NCBI GenBank assembly: GCA_023376005.1
Contig: CM042151.1
Span: 74,522,054-74,586,053 of the forward strand
Length of the DNA stretch: 64,000 bases
From: Doryteuthis pealeii
Lineage: Eukaryota; Mollusca; Cephalopoda; Myopsida; Loliginidae
Reading direction: 5' to 3'
The notes under the pieces were generated by a model. That model made no database searches, was not told the origin of the DNA, and was given only the letters and a program-made list of their open reading frames with translations. Each line of letters starts with the position of its first letter. Position 1 is the first letter of the stretch. Below, piece after piece: positions 27,196 through 39,412 of the stretch. The position numbers were made by a program, and so were the translations under genes.

Positions 27196-27383
27196 GTAAG
27201 GTAAAAGGAAAAGTGGAAAAAAATAATGACTCAAACAAGTAGAAATAGGAGAGAAATATTTCGTTCCGCTTTAAGCGAGAAACTTCATCAGTATATTTAT
27301 TCAAAACAAGGTACGTACATTTGTATTTATAGAGGAGAAAGTGAGTTGGATTTTTTGTCCACTTTTCCTTTTACCTTACCTCA
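27192..27383. mobile_element. Second copy of the ribozyme-bearing inverted-repeat element
   Basis: Inverted ends at 27192-27224 (one base shorter) and 27350-27383, embedded between (TA)n tracts. It is the arm A' counterpart of 14196-14388. A third, badly degraded copy sits at the fold-back centre around 24448-24705. Confidence 0.65.
27233..27302 (-). ncRNA. Candidate type I hammerhead ribozyme, second copy
   Basis: Mirror copy of the motif at 14277-14346 in arm A'. CTGATGA lies at 27291-27285 and GAAA at 27262-27259 on the minus strand. Stem II is GUUUC with GGAAC, so a C-to-U change is tolerated as a G-U pair. Stem III and its loop are unchanged. Stem I carries one further mismatch close to the core (C opposite U), so this copy is predicted to be weaker. 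Confidence 0.55.
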
Positions 27384-27413
27384 TACTGTCAGATTTTACT
27401 CCTACCCTCCTAT

Positions 27414-27462
<49 letters not shown>

Positions 27463-27489
27463 ATGGAAATTAATCCGACAGTGTGAATA

Positions 27490-27540
<51 letters not shown>

Positions 27541-27542
<2 letters not shown>

Positions 27543-27820
27543 AACACTCCACATGAGCAGGATGCAACACAAGTTATATTTCTTAAGCAGGGTTTACCGG
27601 CCTGAATTCAGAGTTTTCCTTCTCCTAGACTGGTTGGCTAAGCAAGGTTCAAGAATCCAGTCCTACTATTTACGCATAGCTGCAGGTAGAGTAGTGTTAT
27701 GCATATCTTTCCCATGTGTATAAGCGCAATGTAAATGAAAACAGCATCGTCCAGGATTTAACTCTGGTCTACAAGTCCATTTCCAACGACTCAAACCATT
27801 ACATCACGCACCTCTAGTCT
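27541..27820 (-). mobile_element. tRNA-derived SINE, arm A' copy
   Basis: Mirror of 13862-14140; the tRNA-like head is at 27742-27813. It differs at scattered bases, for example TTTAACTC in place of TTTGAACTC at the B box. Confidence 0.65.
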
Positions 27821-28125
27821 TCATATCCATATATACTAGTGCGGTCGTATCAATCTATGCATATATATCTGTCTGTAACGATAATCTATGAGACCACCGA
27901 AGAATACATTAAACCAATCGTAAAAAAATGAATTTAGGAGTATTGCTTTTTTTTTCTCTCATTAAAAATATTACCGAATGATATATAATTAGTTTCTGTT
28001 TATTGATAGCTAGAAAATACAGACACCTACAAGTATGATATAATTGGTAGATTTCCTTATGGTTATATCGTTAATTTGATGAAAAATAATGATACCTAAA
28101 TTCATTAATGCCTTAAGCACCTCAC

Positions 28126-28195
28126 TTGTTACAATGGAGAGCGAGCTACGATAGTGGACATTTATTCTTGGTTCGATTCTACCTGCTTGCCCCGA
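28126..28195 (+). mobile_element. tRNA-like SINE head (second type), arm A' copy
   Basis: Mirror of 13491-13561, with one G missing before the B box (TTGGTTCGATTC). Confidence 0.5.
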
Positions 28196-29399
28196 AGACT
28201 GACATTTTCCTAGCCTAAATTAAGCTAGTAAATGACAATCATTTTGCTTAATAATTCACATCTAACAATTCTATCAATAAGACGTAGTTTATTGATTCTA
28301 TTCTAAATATTATTTATAGATTATGGTTGATATTTATGGAGATGATCTGAATACAGTGATTATTTTTATTAAATTAAACTTGAAGAAGGAAATAATTAGT
28401 AGTTCTATTAAATTATTTCCGAGATACAGTCAATTTCTTAAAAGAAGATATATTTTGTTTAAATTTAAACATATGTGGATTTCTCATATATTGAAATTCC
28501 AGATCGTTATGATTATCGGAGTATCTTTAAACAGAAAAAAATGAGAAAAACAACAAAAGAACCATCTATTATTGTCATCCAGTAAAACTAAAACTAAAAT
28601 CAACCCTCCCCTCTCATCATAGCATTAATTTGACTAGAAAATATATCAGCAATATTCACTTAATTTGTTTATATGTGAATGGAAAGTATAAGTGGTTATG
28701 AGGGGTCATAAAGTTAAATGTTTGAGAGGCTCTGATTTAAATTAAATACATTAAACCAATTGTAAATAAATGAATTTAGTTGTATTGTTTTTTGTTTTGT
28801 TTTGTGTTTTTTTTTTTTTTTTTCTCATATTAAAGAATATTACCGAATGATATAAAATTAGTTTCTGTTTATTGATAGCTAGAAAATACAGACACCTACA
28901 ACTATTGATATATTGGTAGATCTCCTTATGGCTATATCGTTAATTTGATGAAAAATAATGTTTGATAGGCTCTGATCTAAATTAAAAGCATATAGGAAAG
29001 AATTCTGCAGAGTATTTAAAAGCAGTTCTGTCTTTTGAAGATATCAAACCAGATCCAAAATTTCTATCAGATGTAAACATAACCAAAACGAAATGTGTCC
29101 ATAGAATTCTTTGTGATTTGGAAGTAAATATAAATTTATTTCTGCTAATTTTCTTGTGTTTTAATTTGATGCAACTATGAGGTTCATATTATCAATCAAA
29201 CTGAAGAAGATACCAGAAGATCTGAAACACTGTTGCATATGTAAAACAAAAAGAATTAAAAAATTTTCTGAGAACAAAATACATTTTGCGGACCTTCCTT
29301 TTTTTTTTTTAGAAAATATTGAATTTTCTCCCGTTGAACCAGAACAACATTTTATATATATCATACATACATATATATATATAACATTATGGATCCAAA

Positions 29400-29830
29400 C
29401 TATAATCCGCTCTATCGGCTGTGGCGTTAGAATGCACTGAGTGCCCCTCTGCAGAGGGGTAAGACTCCCCAAAATGGGGCCACATGTTGGCTGTGGGTGG
29501 CGCCCTGTGATACTTAAGGACGGAGTCTTGGTGGATGATCAGTCCATGACCTGCAACACTCCACTTACACCATTACTTAGGCTATACGTGCTGGTCACGT
29601 CAAACCCTAGTCCCTATGATTGCCCGAACCCTATTGCCATTATGGCAAGCCCCAACATCTTTTTATCATATGGGTGCTAGAAGGCAGTTGCTGAGGGTCT
29701 ACGTGTCTTGGAATGACGTTAAATTCTATCTGATGGTGAGGTTCCAAATCTGGAGGTTTGGGAATGTGGAGTACCCCTTCATCACCATTTCTCCATGGTC
29801 CACTCTGACCCGGAGAGGTAATACCTGTTA
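29400..29830 (+). repeat. GC-richer dispersed repeat, arm A' copy
   Basis: Mirror of 12001-12420, with a small insertion and deletions around 29660-29710. It is followed by a short CCTGTTAGGGAACC segment. Confidence 0.6.
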
Positions 29831-31470
29831 GGGAACCATCTATGTGTTGAATAGTAAAATGTATTTATAAAAAAATGTTTATGCATGTGTATGCATTTTT
29901 TAACTTAATTCATATCAAAACTTTATCGGCATTAAATGACCCACTGAGGTTGGTATGCTGTTAAAACAAACCAAACCAAACCAGAATATAAGATAAGAAT
30001 TGCGTTAATAAATTAAAATACACCAGAAATAGAGTTTGTTTTGGTGTTATTTATGTTGCCACCTTTTCAATGAGCTTCGTTTAAATTGAGAAGATATAAG
30101 AGATCGTGTTTTCAGATGTACACCTTTTTTCTTAAAAAAATATCAACATTTTAAATTAGTATTTTAACAATTTCATGGCGGGATTTTTTGTGTTAATCTT
30201 AAAAATAATTCAACTTGTTCATGTCTTTAGAATCCACACTTAACTTCTATATTTAAAATATAATGTAGAGATTCTTTATTCATACAAACTTTGTTTATAA
30301 ACTAAGATTGATGCTCCTGACGCTGATCTAAATTCCTTGATAAATTTAAGTTGTTGATTAAGAACGACTCAAGAAAGAATGTATATTATCAAATGAGATT
30401 TTTTTAGAGATTGGCTCATCTTTTTTATAAAAAGAAGAGATATTTTGTTCAATTTCTGGGATAATTGCATTTCATTAAATTAAAGTTTATATATGAAATA
30501 TGCAGCCGGATTAACTATCTATCACCTCTGAATAGATATTGTTTTCGTTAAGTCTATCAATTATATACATGAGGAGGTTCAAAATATAAAGGAAAACCAA
30601 ATAAAAAGAATAGAAAGAGTATTTATGGTAATGCATACGTTTTCCTTAGTAAATACGATTGTTTCGAGAATACGAGTAATGAAGAAATGGAATATATCTA
30701 AAAACAAGTCCAACAGATTACATAATCTACATAATCTAATGCGTATAACCTTCTTTTTAGTTGTAAAATAAATTATTTCCTTTGAAAATACGATTGCTTC
30801 GAGAATACGGGAAGTGGAAGAAATGGAATATCGAACCGAATGGTATAAAACACGTTTAACAGATTACATAATCTACAAAAACATATAGACTCTTTTAATT
30901 GGTTCACCTGTGAAGGAAGAAACGAAAATATACTTTGATTCTCCTAGAATTAATTTGTAGTCAGCCAAATTCTTAAAAAATGCATAATACACTTTGGGCT
31001 AAATGCAACGTGAGCGTGTCCAAATTCTGTTTGACTCTTCTCTTACTATGATATTATTCACTCTCTTCGGTAAATTGTTTAATCAATGTAACAAAATACT
31101 AGTGCTAGGTCTGAGTCAAAGAAATAAATCAAATCTTTGTAATACGGAATATAACAGCAAAAAGTTAAAACGGAAAATATGAATCGAAACAAATAGATAA
31201 AATTGTTTACCAGATAATTTTCTGACAATCAAATATGTCCGCCTTCTTTATGCTGTTGGTTTGCCTTTCGAATTGTTATTGGGAATATCATTCAGTTTGA
31301 TTGTTAAGTTTTATTTGTACGTTACAGTGGATATTAGGAAACTCTAATTTTGTAATTTGGAATCGTCCTGTTATTTGATTTACCTCGCCTTGCTGATGTT
31401 GTCTGGTCTGGCCGTTACATTAGTGATTATATTTTGTAGGCTTTTTATACTTTCTCTCGTAGAGTATATC

Positions 31471-31537
31471 ATGTGTGTAATGGTTAGTAATCTAGATTCA
31501 CAAAGCATTGTTAATGAGTTCGATTCTCACCGGGCAA
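31471..31537 (+). mobile_element. tRNA-like SINE head, arm A' copy
   Basis: Mirror of 10286-10356, with a G-for-G/T change in the A box (GTGTGTAATGG). The T-arm-only relative is at 31795-31860. Confidence 0.6.
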
Positions 31538-32392
31538 TTCGTAATTTGGTTTGTGCCACATCTAAGAAAAACTTAGTTAACAAGAAATCGTTAACAAGAA
31601 AAATCAGCAGATGACTGATGTCTATGTTCTCCGTAGATGTGAATGTGGTTTCAGGAACTTTTTTCCCAACACTTAATATCTCAACAGTTTAATTTCTTTC
31701 TTCCACCATGTTAGATTTTTGAAGAGGAGATCTGTTCTAAGGTCAACCAGCACTTATTATTACAAGGCAAATTACTTCTAATTTATTGATTAGCAAGCTA
31801 GATTCACAAAGCATTGTTAATGAGTTCGATTCTCACTGGGTTACTCGTAATTTGGTCTTGTGCCACATCTAAGCAAAACTCAGTTAACAAGCATATTTTC
31901 TCTATTGGAAGACATCATATTATTAGATTTATTATTACAACACTGAGGGTTTCTTTTTAAATATTTTAATCAAACTGGAAAATTTACTGTCATGACAGAT
32001 TTCAGAAATCAAATATATTAATCATTTCGATTTTTGTTAATAGAGTAACATATATTTGGAATAAATTGCCTAATCACATTAAAAACTGTAATAGTGAAAA
32101 AAAAAAGGTAAGATTAAATTGGAATATTTAAAAATAATGGTAAAAAAAGAATTTAAGCGGGCAGTTTTGGTAAATATCGGATGAATTACATGACAGAATT
32201 ATTTTTTTTCGTTTACTGTAATCAATGAGAAAACAATTAAATGTTTGGGGACCCCTACTTCAGCAGATTCTTAAATAGTTTTTATCTCTCTTAAGTCGAT
32301 GGTAATACTCTTTTACTTTTATCAAACTAGAGATTTATTAATTAGCCTTTGAACTATAGCACCAAATTTTTAAATATTTGATTAATATCTCA

Positions 32393-34438
32393 TCATTTTG
32401 ATTGATATTCCTTAATTATACACGCTTAAAGAACGTTTTCAATTGTTAATAAGTTCATTTTGATTGATATTCCTTAATTATACACGCTTAAAGGACGTTT
32501 TCAATTGCTAATAAGTTCATTTTGATTGATATTCCTTAATTATACACGCTTAAAGGACGTTTTCAATTGTTAATAAGTTCATTTTGATTGATATTCCTTA
32601 ATTACACACGCTTAAAGGACGTTTTCAATTGCTAATAAGTTCATTTTGATTGATATTCCTTAATTATACACGCTTAAAGGACGTTTTCAATTGCTAATAA
32701 GTTCATTTTGATTGATATTCCTTAATTATACACGCTTAAAGGACGTTTTCAATTGCTAATAAGTTCATTTTGATTGATATTCCTTAATTACACACGCTTA
32801 AAGGACGTTTTCAATTGCTAATAAGTTCATTTTTGATTGATATTCCTAAATTATACACGCTTAAAGGACGTTTTCAATTGCTAATAAGTTCATTTTGATT
32901 GATATTCCTTAATTATACACGCTTAAAGGACGTTTTCAATTGCTAATAAGTTCATTTGATTGATATTCCTTAATTACACACGCTTAAAGGACGTTTTCAA
33001 TTGCTAATAAGTTCATTTTGATTGATATTCCTTAATTATACACGCTTAAAGGACGTTTTCAATTGCTAATAAGTTCATTTTGATTGATATTCCTTAATTA
33101 CACACGCTTAAAGGACGTTTTCAATTGCTAATAAGTTCATTTTGATTGATATTCCTTAATTATACACGCTTAAAGGACGTTTTCAATTGCTAATAAGTTC
33201 ATTTTGATTGATATTCCTTAATTACACACGCTTAAAGGACGTTTTCAATTGCTAATAAGTTCATTTTGATTGATATTCCTTAATTATACACGCTTAAAGG
33301 ACGTTTTCAATTGCTAATAAGTTCATTTTGATTGATATTCCTTAATTATACACGCTTAAAGGACGTTTTCAATTGCTAATAAGTTCATTTTGATTGATAT
33401 TCCTTAATTACACACGCTTAAATGACGTTTTCAATTGCTAATAAGTTCATTTTGATTGATATTCCTAATTATACACGCTTAAAGGACGTTTTCAATTGCT
33501 AATAAGTTCATTTTGATTGATATTCCTTAATTATACACGCTTAAAGGACGTTTTCAATTGCTAATAAGTTCATTTTGATTGATATTTCCTTAATTATACA
33601 CGCTTAAATGACGTTTTCAATTGTTAATAAGTTCATTTTGATTGATATTCCTTAATTATACACGCTTAAAGGACGTTTTCAATTGCTAATAAGTTCATTT
33701 TGATTGATATTCCTTAATTATACACGCTTAAAGGACGTTTTCAATTGCTAATAAGTTCATTTTGATTGATATTCCTTAATTATACACGCTTAAAGGAAGT
33801 TTTCAATTGCTAATAAGTTCATTTTGATTGATATTCCTTAATTATACACGCTTAAAGGACGTTTTCAATTGCTAATAAGTTCATTTTGATTGATATTCCT
33901 TAATTATACACGCTTAAAGGACGTTTTCAATTGCTAATAAGTTCATTTTGATTGATATTCCTTAATTACCCACGCTTAAAGGACGTTTTCAATTGTTAAT
34001 AAGTTCATTTTGATTGATATTCCTTATTATACACGCTTAAAGGACGTTTTCAATTGCTAATAAGTTCATTTTGATTGATATTCCTTAATTATACACGCTT
34101 AAATGACGTTTTCAATTGCTAATAAGTTCATTTTGATTGATATTCCTTAATTATACACGCTTAAAGGACGTTTTCAATTGCTAATAAGTTAATTTTGATT
34201 GATATTCCTTAATTATACACGCCTTAAAGGACGTTTTCAATGTCTAATAAGTTCATTTTGATTGATATTCCTTAATTATACACGCTTAATGACGTTTTCA
34301 ATTGCTAATAAGTTCATTTTGATGATATTCCTTAATTAACACGCTTAATGAACGGTTTTCAATTGTTAATAAGTTCATTTTGATTGATATTCCTTAATTA
34401 TACACGCTTAAAGGACGTTTTCAATTGCTAATAAGTTC
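32393..34438 (-). repeat. 62-bp satellite, inverted block of 33 units
   Basis: Reverse complement of the satellite at 1-9430. It begins at exactly the same junction with flanking DNA (mirror of 9430/9431) and ends inside a unit at 34438, where unique AT-rich DNA begins. It therefore shows both ends of an array. Units with CACACGC (equivalent to TGTAATTAA) alternate irregularly with TACACGC units. A few single-base losses occur, for example near 34025 and 34320. Confidence 0.97.
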
Positions 34439-36199
34439 GACATCATATATTAATTACAAACAAATATACAAAAATATTGCAATAATCGGGGTAATCATAA
34501 ACAAGGATCTATACTATTATTACTTCACAAGTTATATATATAAAAAAAGTTATTATTATAAAATACAAACAATAAGTTGAAACCAATTAATTGTGTATAA
34601 ACTATCGCACATAAATAGGAATACTTAAAACGGCACAACTCGGGTGCAAATTATTTGAATTAGATTGGAATACAATAAACTATACAACTATGTGAAAATT
34701 ATTTGCATTGGATAGAAATAATTGAAATAATAACTGTGTGCAAACAAATTATTATGGAAAAATATTTAAAAAAAACGGTTAGTAAAAAATAATCCCTTTA
34801 AATAAAATAACTGTTGTCTTTTTTAACAAGCAATTTCTCACGGAAAATATACAGATTATTTAACTTCATTGTTAAATATATTTTGAAAGTTATATAGCAG
34901 GTTACTTGGTAGCTTGTTTTTTTTGGGGGGGGGGTTGCAGAAGAGGCTGTTATTTTGACAACACAGTTTAATGTTATACAATACAGTTTAACTTTTAACC
35001 AAAAAAGGACGAGAATTTTAAAAGCTCAGAGTAATAATAAACTGCATTGATGTAACAATAGTTATTGATACTACGGAATCACTTTCGAGTAACGAATTGC
35101 CAATTCTCCAATTCTTGCTATTGCATTTCTTCTTAACGCGAAATAACTCATAACCAGACATTTCCATTTGTACAACAGTCAGCAATCAAAACTATTACGA
35201 TATTAATAAATGATTTTATTTCTTTCATTATTAATATGATTTTCATGTATCTATGAAACGGTAAAGTATTGAAATGCTCGATTTTCTACAGGTTCATTAA
35301 CAAATGGAATAAATCAGGAAATATTCATAGTAAATATTTTGTATTTTAATATTTCTTCTAATAGAATAATTTGTGACCTAAAAAAAAGAAAATTATTTGT
35401 TAATATTCAAGGATTTACTTCGTTCTTTAATTCAAAGTTAGAAATCTAAGACTAGAAAAATCTATTAATAGAAGTTATGTGTTAAAAAAATGTCGGCTAG
35501 TAAATGAAATAACTTTACGTGGTAGAAATACACATGATGATTAAAAATAGATATAGCATCGGCAAGGTAGAATGAAACGTATTCAAAATTTCAGACAATG
35601 GTCACCTGATGCTGAATCGTTGTGATTCGATCTCTTTCTTGAACTAAACATATTTGATCTTAGTTTCTACCTCAACATGTATTAGGGTACAAAGTTCAAC
35701 TATCTTAAAAAATATTAATCTGCCTTTTTAATTTATTGAATATCTACAGTTTCACATAGTGTAATGTTCTTTATTTTTTGTTCTCACTGTCGTTGATATT
35801 GTAATTTTCAAATTTATGAACCATTATTACTTTTATTTTGAATTATACGATTTATTTATTTTTTAATTTTCAGTTTCTTGTTTAAAGACAATCTTTTTTA
35901 TTGTGCATATATTTGTATTGTACTTAAGTTATACACATCATTAATCTATTATATCATTTCTTACCATACAAATGAGTACTGTACGTTTATTGCTTTACAT
36001 ATTGTATATGTATTCCATAGTAATTTTAATTGATATTTTAATTTTCAAATTTATTAAATCTACTGTCGTAGTATATTGTATTGTTTATTTTGAATGTATT
36101 AAGGGTTAATGTAGTGAGTGTTCTAGAAGCTTCAGATTTTCATTTTCTTCCTCATGTTGCTCCTATCAAGCACCCATCAGTCATGAGATATTTGAAAAA
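34439..36199. other. AT-rich stretch without recognisable genes
   Basis: Begins at the inner satellite boundary. It contains a G9 run at 34925 and many A/T runs. No long frames, splice-flanked exons or repeats shared with the rest of the window were seen. Confidence 0.6.
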
Positions 36200-36280
36200 T
36201 GACTTAGTGACGTAGGAAATGGACATGGCAACTGAAGTTCCAATCCTGGAGAAAGTATTCTATGAGTTTTCCCGTTTAAA
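36200..36280 (+). mobile_element. Degenerate SINE copy
   Basis: GGAAATGGAC and AAGTTCCAATCCTGG align with the same SINE head at 13890-13934. The body is not recognisable. Confidence 0.4.
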
Positions 36281-36299
36281 TATATTCAAATTTAGAGTA

Positions 36300-37010
36300 A
36301 AGCGTCAAAATAAACATTTAATTAAAATCTGAAAATTAACAGTAATTGATATGAATTACTTTTGGTAATTATTCAGTTATTATAATTGTAAATGGAAGAC
36401 TACATACAGTGTAGATTACTTAAGGATGCATGTTTATTTACTGAAGGAAGTATGTTAAGTCTTAACCCCTAAACCCGGTGAAAAGATGAATACAAACCCT
36501 TTTTGAAATTAATTAACACAAAGTAAAACTCAAACAATCTCGTCTAGAATTTGAACTTGGAAGAAGAGTCAGTTTCTTCAACTTTTACTGCTTTCAATTA
36601 TTATAGTTTTAAATAATATTTGTAATATTTTTTAGATGAGAATTCGTGTTTGTCTGTACTTTGTTCACTATCTCCGCAAAAGTCTCTCAAAGAATTTTCA
36701 AAAACATTTTTGCAAATACTTGGCCTGACAGTAGAAGTAACTTTAGTTTAACTCACATAAAATAGTAATCTGCTAAAAATAGTTGATGTACTGAAAAACA
36801 AATCAACACAAACCGAACAAAATTCACCGCTACTTTTATTGCTTTTATTGATAGCAAGGGAAGCAAGAAACTTGAAATATGACTGTATCTGTGAGATTTC
36901 CATGTCTTTTTGTGTGTAATTTGTTTAGTATCTTATACTAAATAACTGCATAGATTTTTAAGAACGTCGTAGAAATACTTGGGGTAATAAAGTAAATAAT
37001 CCTAGAACGT
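36300..37010 (+). repeat. Dispersed repeat R2, copy 1
   Basis: Shares ordered blocks (AAATATATTCAAAT, TCTTAACCC.TAAACCCGG, TGTCTGTACTTTGTTC, AATAACTG.ATAGATTTTT) with 40310-41400. The middle block recurs at 41735-41895 and the last block, degraded, at 63320-63440. No coding capacity seen. Confidence 0.6.
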
Positions 37011-37061
37011 TTTGTTACATATATATATAGGGGTGTATATGTGCGTGGGTATGTCTGTGTG

Positions 37062-37092
<31 letters not shown>

Positions 37093-37103
37093 ATAATGGG
37101 CCG

Positions 37104-37147
<44 letters not shown>

Positions 37148-37210
37148 ATATAGTTTCAGGTTCCTATGAGGGCTCAATGTTTAATTATTGTAAACAGAGC
37201 AAAGTTATTT

Positions 37211-37276
37211 CTTCAGACCACTGATATATTTTATGTCATAAAATTTTTAGGCATAAAATATATCAGTGGTCTGAAG
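37211..37276. repeat. Perfect 25-bp inverted repeat (hairpin)
   Basis: Arms 37211-37235 and 37252-37276 are exact reverse complements (CTTCAGACCACTGATATATT at the outer end) with a 16-base loop. It lies between two long (TA)n tracts. Confidence 0.85.
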
Positions 37277-37354
37277 AAGTTCGTAAACACACTCGCGAGT
37301 GGAAATGGTCCATAACCACGATACCCATGGTATTTAAGGCCTTTTACTCCCAAA

Positions 37355-37358
<4 letters not shown>

Positions 37359-37407
<49 letters not shown>
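37359..37407. repeat. (TA)n microsatellite
   Basis: TA tract at the start of dispersed repeat R1. Further tracts are at 37062-37152, 41518-41555 and 41680-41725. Confidence 0.95.
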
Positions 37408-37411
<4 letters not shown>

Positions 37412-37429
37412 TCATTTATATTTTATATC

Positions 37430-38385
37430 TATTTGTATACACGAGCTTCTATGTATATCAATAATTGGGCAAAATTAGTATTGTTGTGCTCTTAGTATAC
37501 GCATACTTGTCTTGTATGCCCGTTTGGATATGCGACATATCTATTGTATGAGGGTACCCGTGGTTGTATTCCTCATACTTAATCTTAATATTCGTCTGTA
37601 CTTGCATCTACGTAGCATATATTTTGTCTGACTGAGTAGCGGTTTTATGTCTTTATTTTTCGACCGCTTAAGATCTCCTTAAAATGCTGTTGAAATGCCC
37701 CGGTAAATATAAAGGTTTTGATGAGAAATTCTCTCAATATATATTTGAAATGCTAATCCACTGCTTGTGTAGTTCGTGAACGGTATGTAACGGGATTGAA
37801 AAAAACATCTATTAATGGACAAATTATATTTTAATGAGTTACTCACAAAGCACATATCCGGTTATATTTTTATTTGTGAATTATGAATTTGTGATTTGTG
37901 ATCAAACGCTCTTAATTACTTCAACAGTCCAGGCTGACGCCACAGTGCCCACAGATATAGGACCCAAAAATCCTACATCTAGTGTTGAGTATGAAATTTT
38001 AGTGCTAAACACTCTCGATAATATATTTTCAAAAGCTAATCCACAGCTTCATGTTGTTCATGACCAGTGTAATGTGATTTGAAAAAATTCTATCAATGAA
38101 CAATTACTTTAGTGACTCACAAAGCACATTTTTTTTAATTTTAATTTATATTTTATTTGTGTATTACATAATTTAATTGTAGAATTAGTTGTAAAATTTT
38201 ACCAGCGTTGAGAAGTTCAAATATCTGTTATTGAATTGATTATCGGGGTGAGCGCGTACGCAGACCCCACACATAGAAATAGCGATTAAAGGTCGTCTAC
38301 ATTTGAGACGATCGCAAAGGTCAACCGAACCGCAGTGCAATGGTTGGTCTTACTTTGGAGGAACATGTGATCACTGTGTCCTCTA
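37430..38385 (+). repeat. Dispersed repeat R1, copy 1
   Basis: Runs from a (TA)n tract through TATACACGAGCTTCTATG to the GC-rich tandem repeat. It is matched in the same order by 42225-43180 and in part by 38870-39060. An open frame of 82 codons at 37834-38082 is not conserved in the second copy, so it is not called as a gene. Probably one large composite element. Confidence 0.65.
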
Positions 38386-38765
38386 ATCAAGGTAAGTGTA
38401 TTTGCCTGCTCATCCCACTTATGAGGGGCTGGACACAAGGTCTCGTTTTTTACGTGGGCACATAAAAATTGCAACGATCTGGGGGCATGCCCCCCCTGGA
38501 TCGATGCTATTAATTGTACCTTACCGGTCCAGAGGCCGATGCACACTGGACCCCCAGCCGAGGCCGGGTATAGAAGGCAAGGGTATTTGCCTGCTCATCC
38601 CACTTATGAGGACTGGACACAAGGTCTCGTTTTTTACGTGGGCACATAAAAATTGCAAGGATCTGGGGGGCATGGCCCACTTGGATCGATGCTATTAATT
38701 GTACTTTACCGGTCCAGAGGCCGAAGCACACTGGACCCCCAGCCGAGGCCGGGTATAGAAGGTTC
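38386..38765 (+). repeat. GC-rich tandem repeat, two units of about 190 bp
   Basis: Each unit begins AAGG(T/G)-TTTGCCTGCTCATCC and ends CCGGGTATAGAAGG. Two hairpins are kept in each: the GGGGGCATGCCCCCC region and GGTCCAG/CTGGACC. The same family occurs at 43180-43575 and, in a longer 250-bp form on the other strand, at 57165-57780. Confidence 0.75.
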
Positions 38766-38785
38766 TATGCCGAGCCGGGTATAGA

Positions 38786-38827
38786 AGATTCTATGCTTTG
38801 ACCCTTACGGGTCAAAGCATAGAATCT
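38786..38827. repeat. Perfect 19-bp hairpin with 4-base loop
   Basis: AGATTCTATGCTTTGACCC at 38786-38804, loop TTAC, then the exact reverse complement at 38809-38827. It sits just after the GC-rich tandem repeat. Confidence 0.85.
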
Positions 38828-39371
38828 GGAACAGATACTACACTCTAATCCCCGCCGACAACAAAGGTGTCCCAAAAATCTCTCAATATATAGGTGAAGT
38901 GCTAATCCACTGCTTCATGTAATTCGTGAACGGTGTCACCCGATTTTAAAAAAATATCTATTAATGAACAACTACATTTTAATGAATTACTTACAAAGCA
39001 CATATGATTTTTTTTAATACATTTCAGTTATATTTTATTTGTGAACTATTTTAAATATATAATTAATTAATTAATTAATTTGTTGTACGTTTTTAAACGA
39101 CAGTAATAAAACAATGTCAAGGTCATCATTATGTTGCTATTTTCATGTAACAATATCTTCCATTACTGCTGATAGATTTCAGTTATCGGCATGGTTAAAT
39201 AATTGGTATTTTTTTTTCATATAATGCATTTGTTTTTGGGGTTTCTTTTTTTTTTGTTTTTATTTAGTCTTAACTTTTTTATCACTAGAAATTTCCAGAA
39301 GAGTTAAATATGAAAAAAATTTTTTGTCAGCAGATTTTCTTTATGTATGTTATAACTTTTCATGTATATTC

Positions 39372-39372
<1 letters not shown>

Positions 39373-39411
<39 letters not shown>
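39373..39411. repeat. (TG)n microsatellite
   Basis: About 19 TG dinucleotides. The flanking 39060-40300 is T-rich then AT-rich, with no gene seen; the open frames across it are low-complexity. Confidence 0.95.

Positions 39412-39412
<1 letters not shown>

Larger units (their letters stand above)
26209..32392. repeat. Arm A' of the inverted duplication (matches 9431-15313)
   Basis: Mirror copy of arm A. It carries the same SINEs, the same 12-kb dispersed repeat and the same ribozyme element in reverse order. It has an extra stretch at about 29185-29350 and an extra segment between two (TA)n tracts at 27458-27491. Apart from these repeats, 29850-31460 and 31540-32392 are AT-rich with no gene signal. 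Confidence 0.93.

Noticed and set aside
31357..31614. 85-codon open frame with a hydrophobic N-terminus
   Set aside because: Its second half is the tRNA-like SINE head, and the mirror copy in arm A does not form an equivalent called gene.
37261..37310. Hammerhead-like CTGAAGA...GAGTGGAAA string
   Set aside because: The core reads CTGAAGA, not CTGATGA, and the CACTCGCGAGTG hairpin does not close next to it.
38396..38698. 100-codon open frame across the GC-rich tandem repeat
   Set aside because: It reads two repeat units in different frames and is absent from the copies at 43 and 57 kb.
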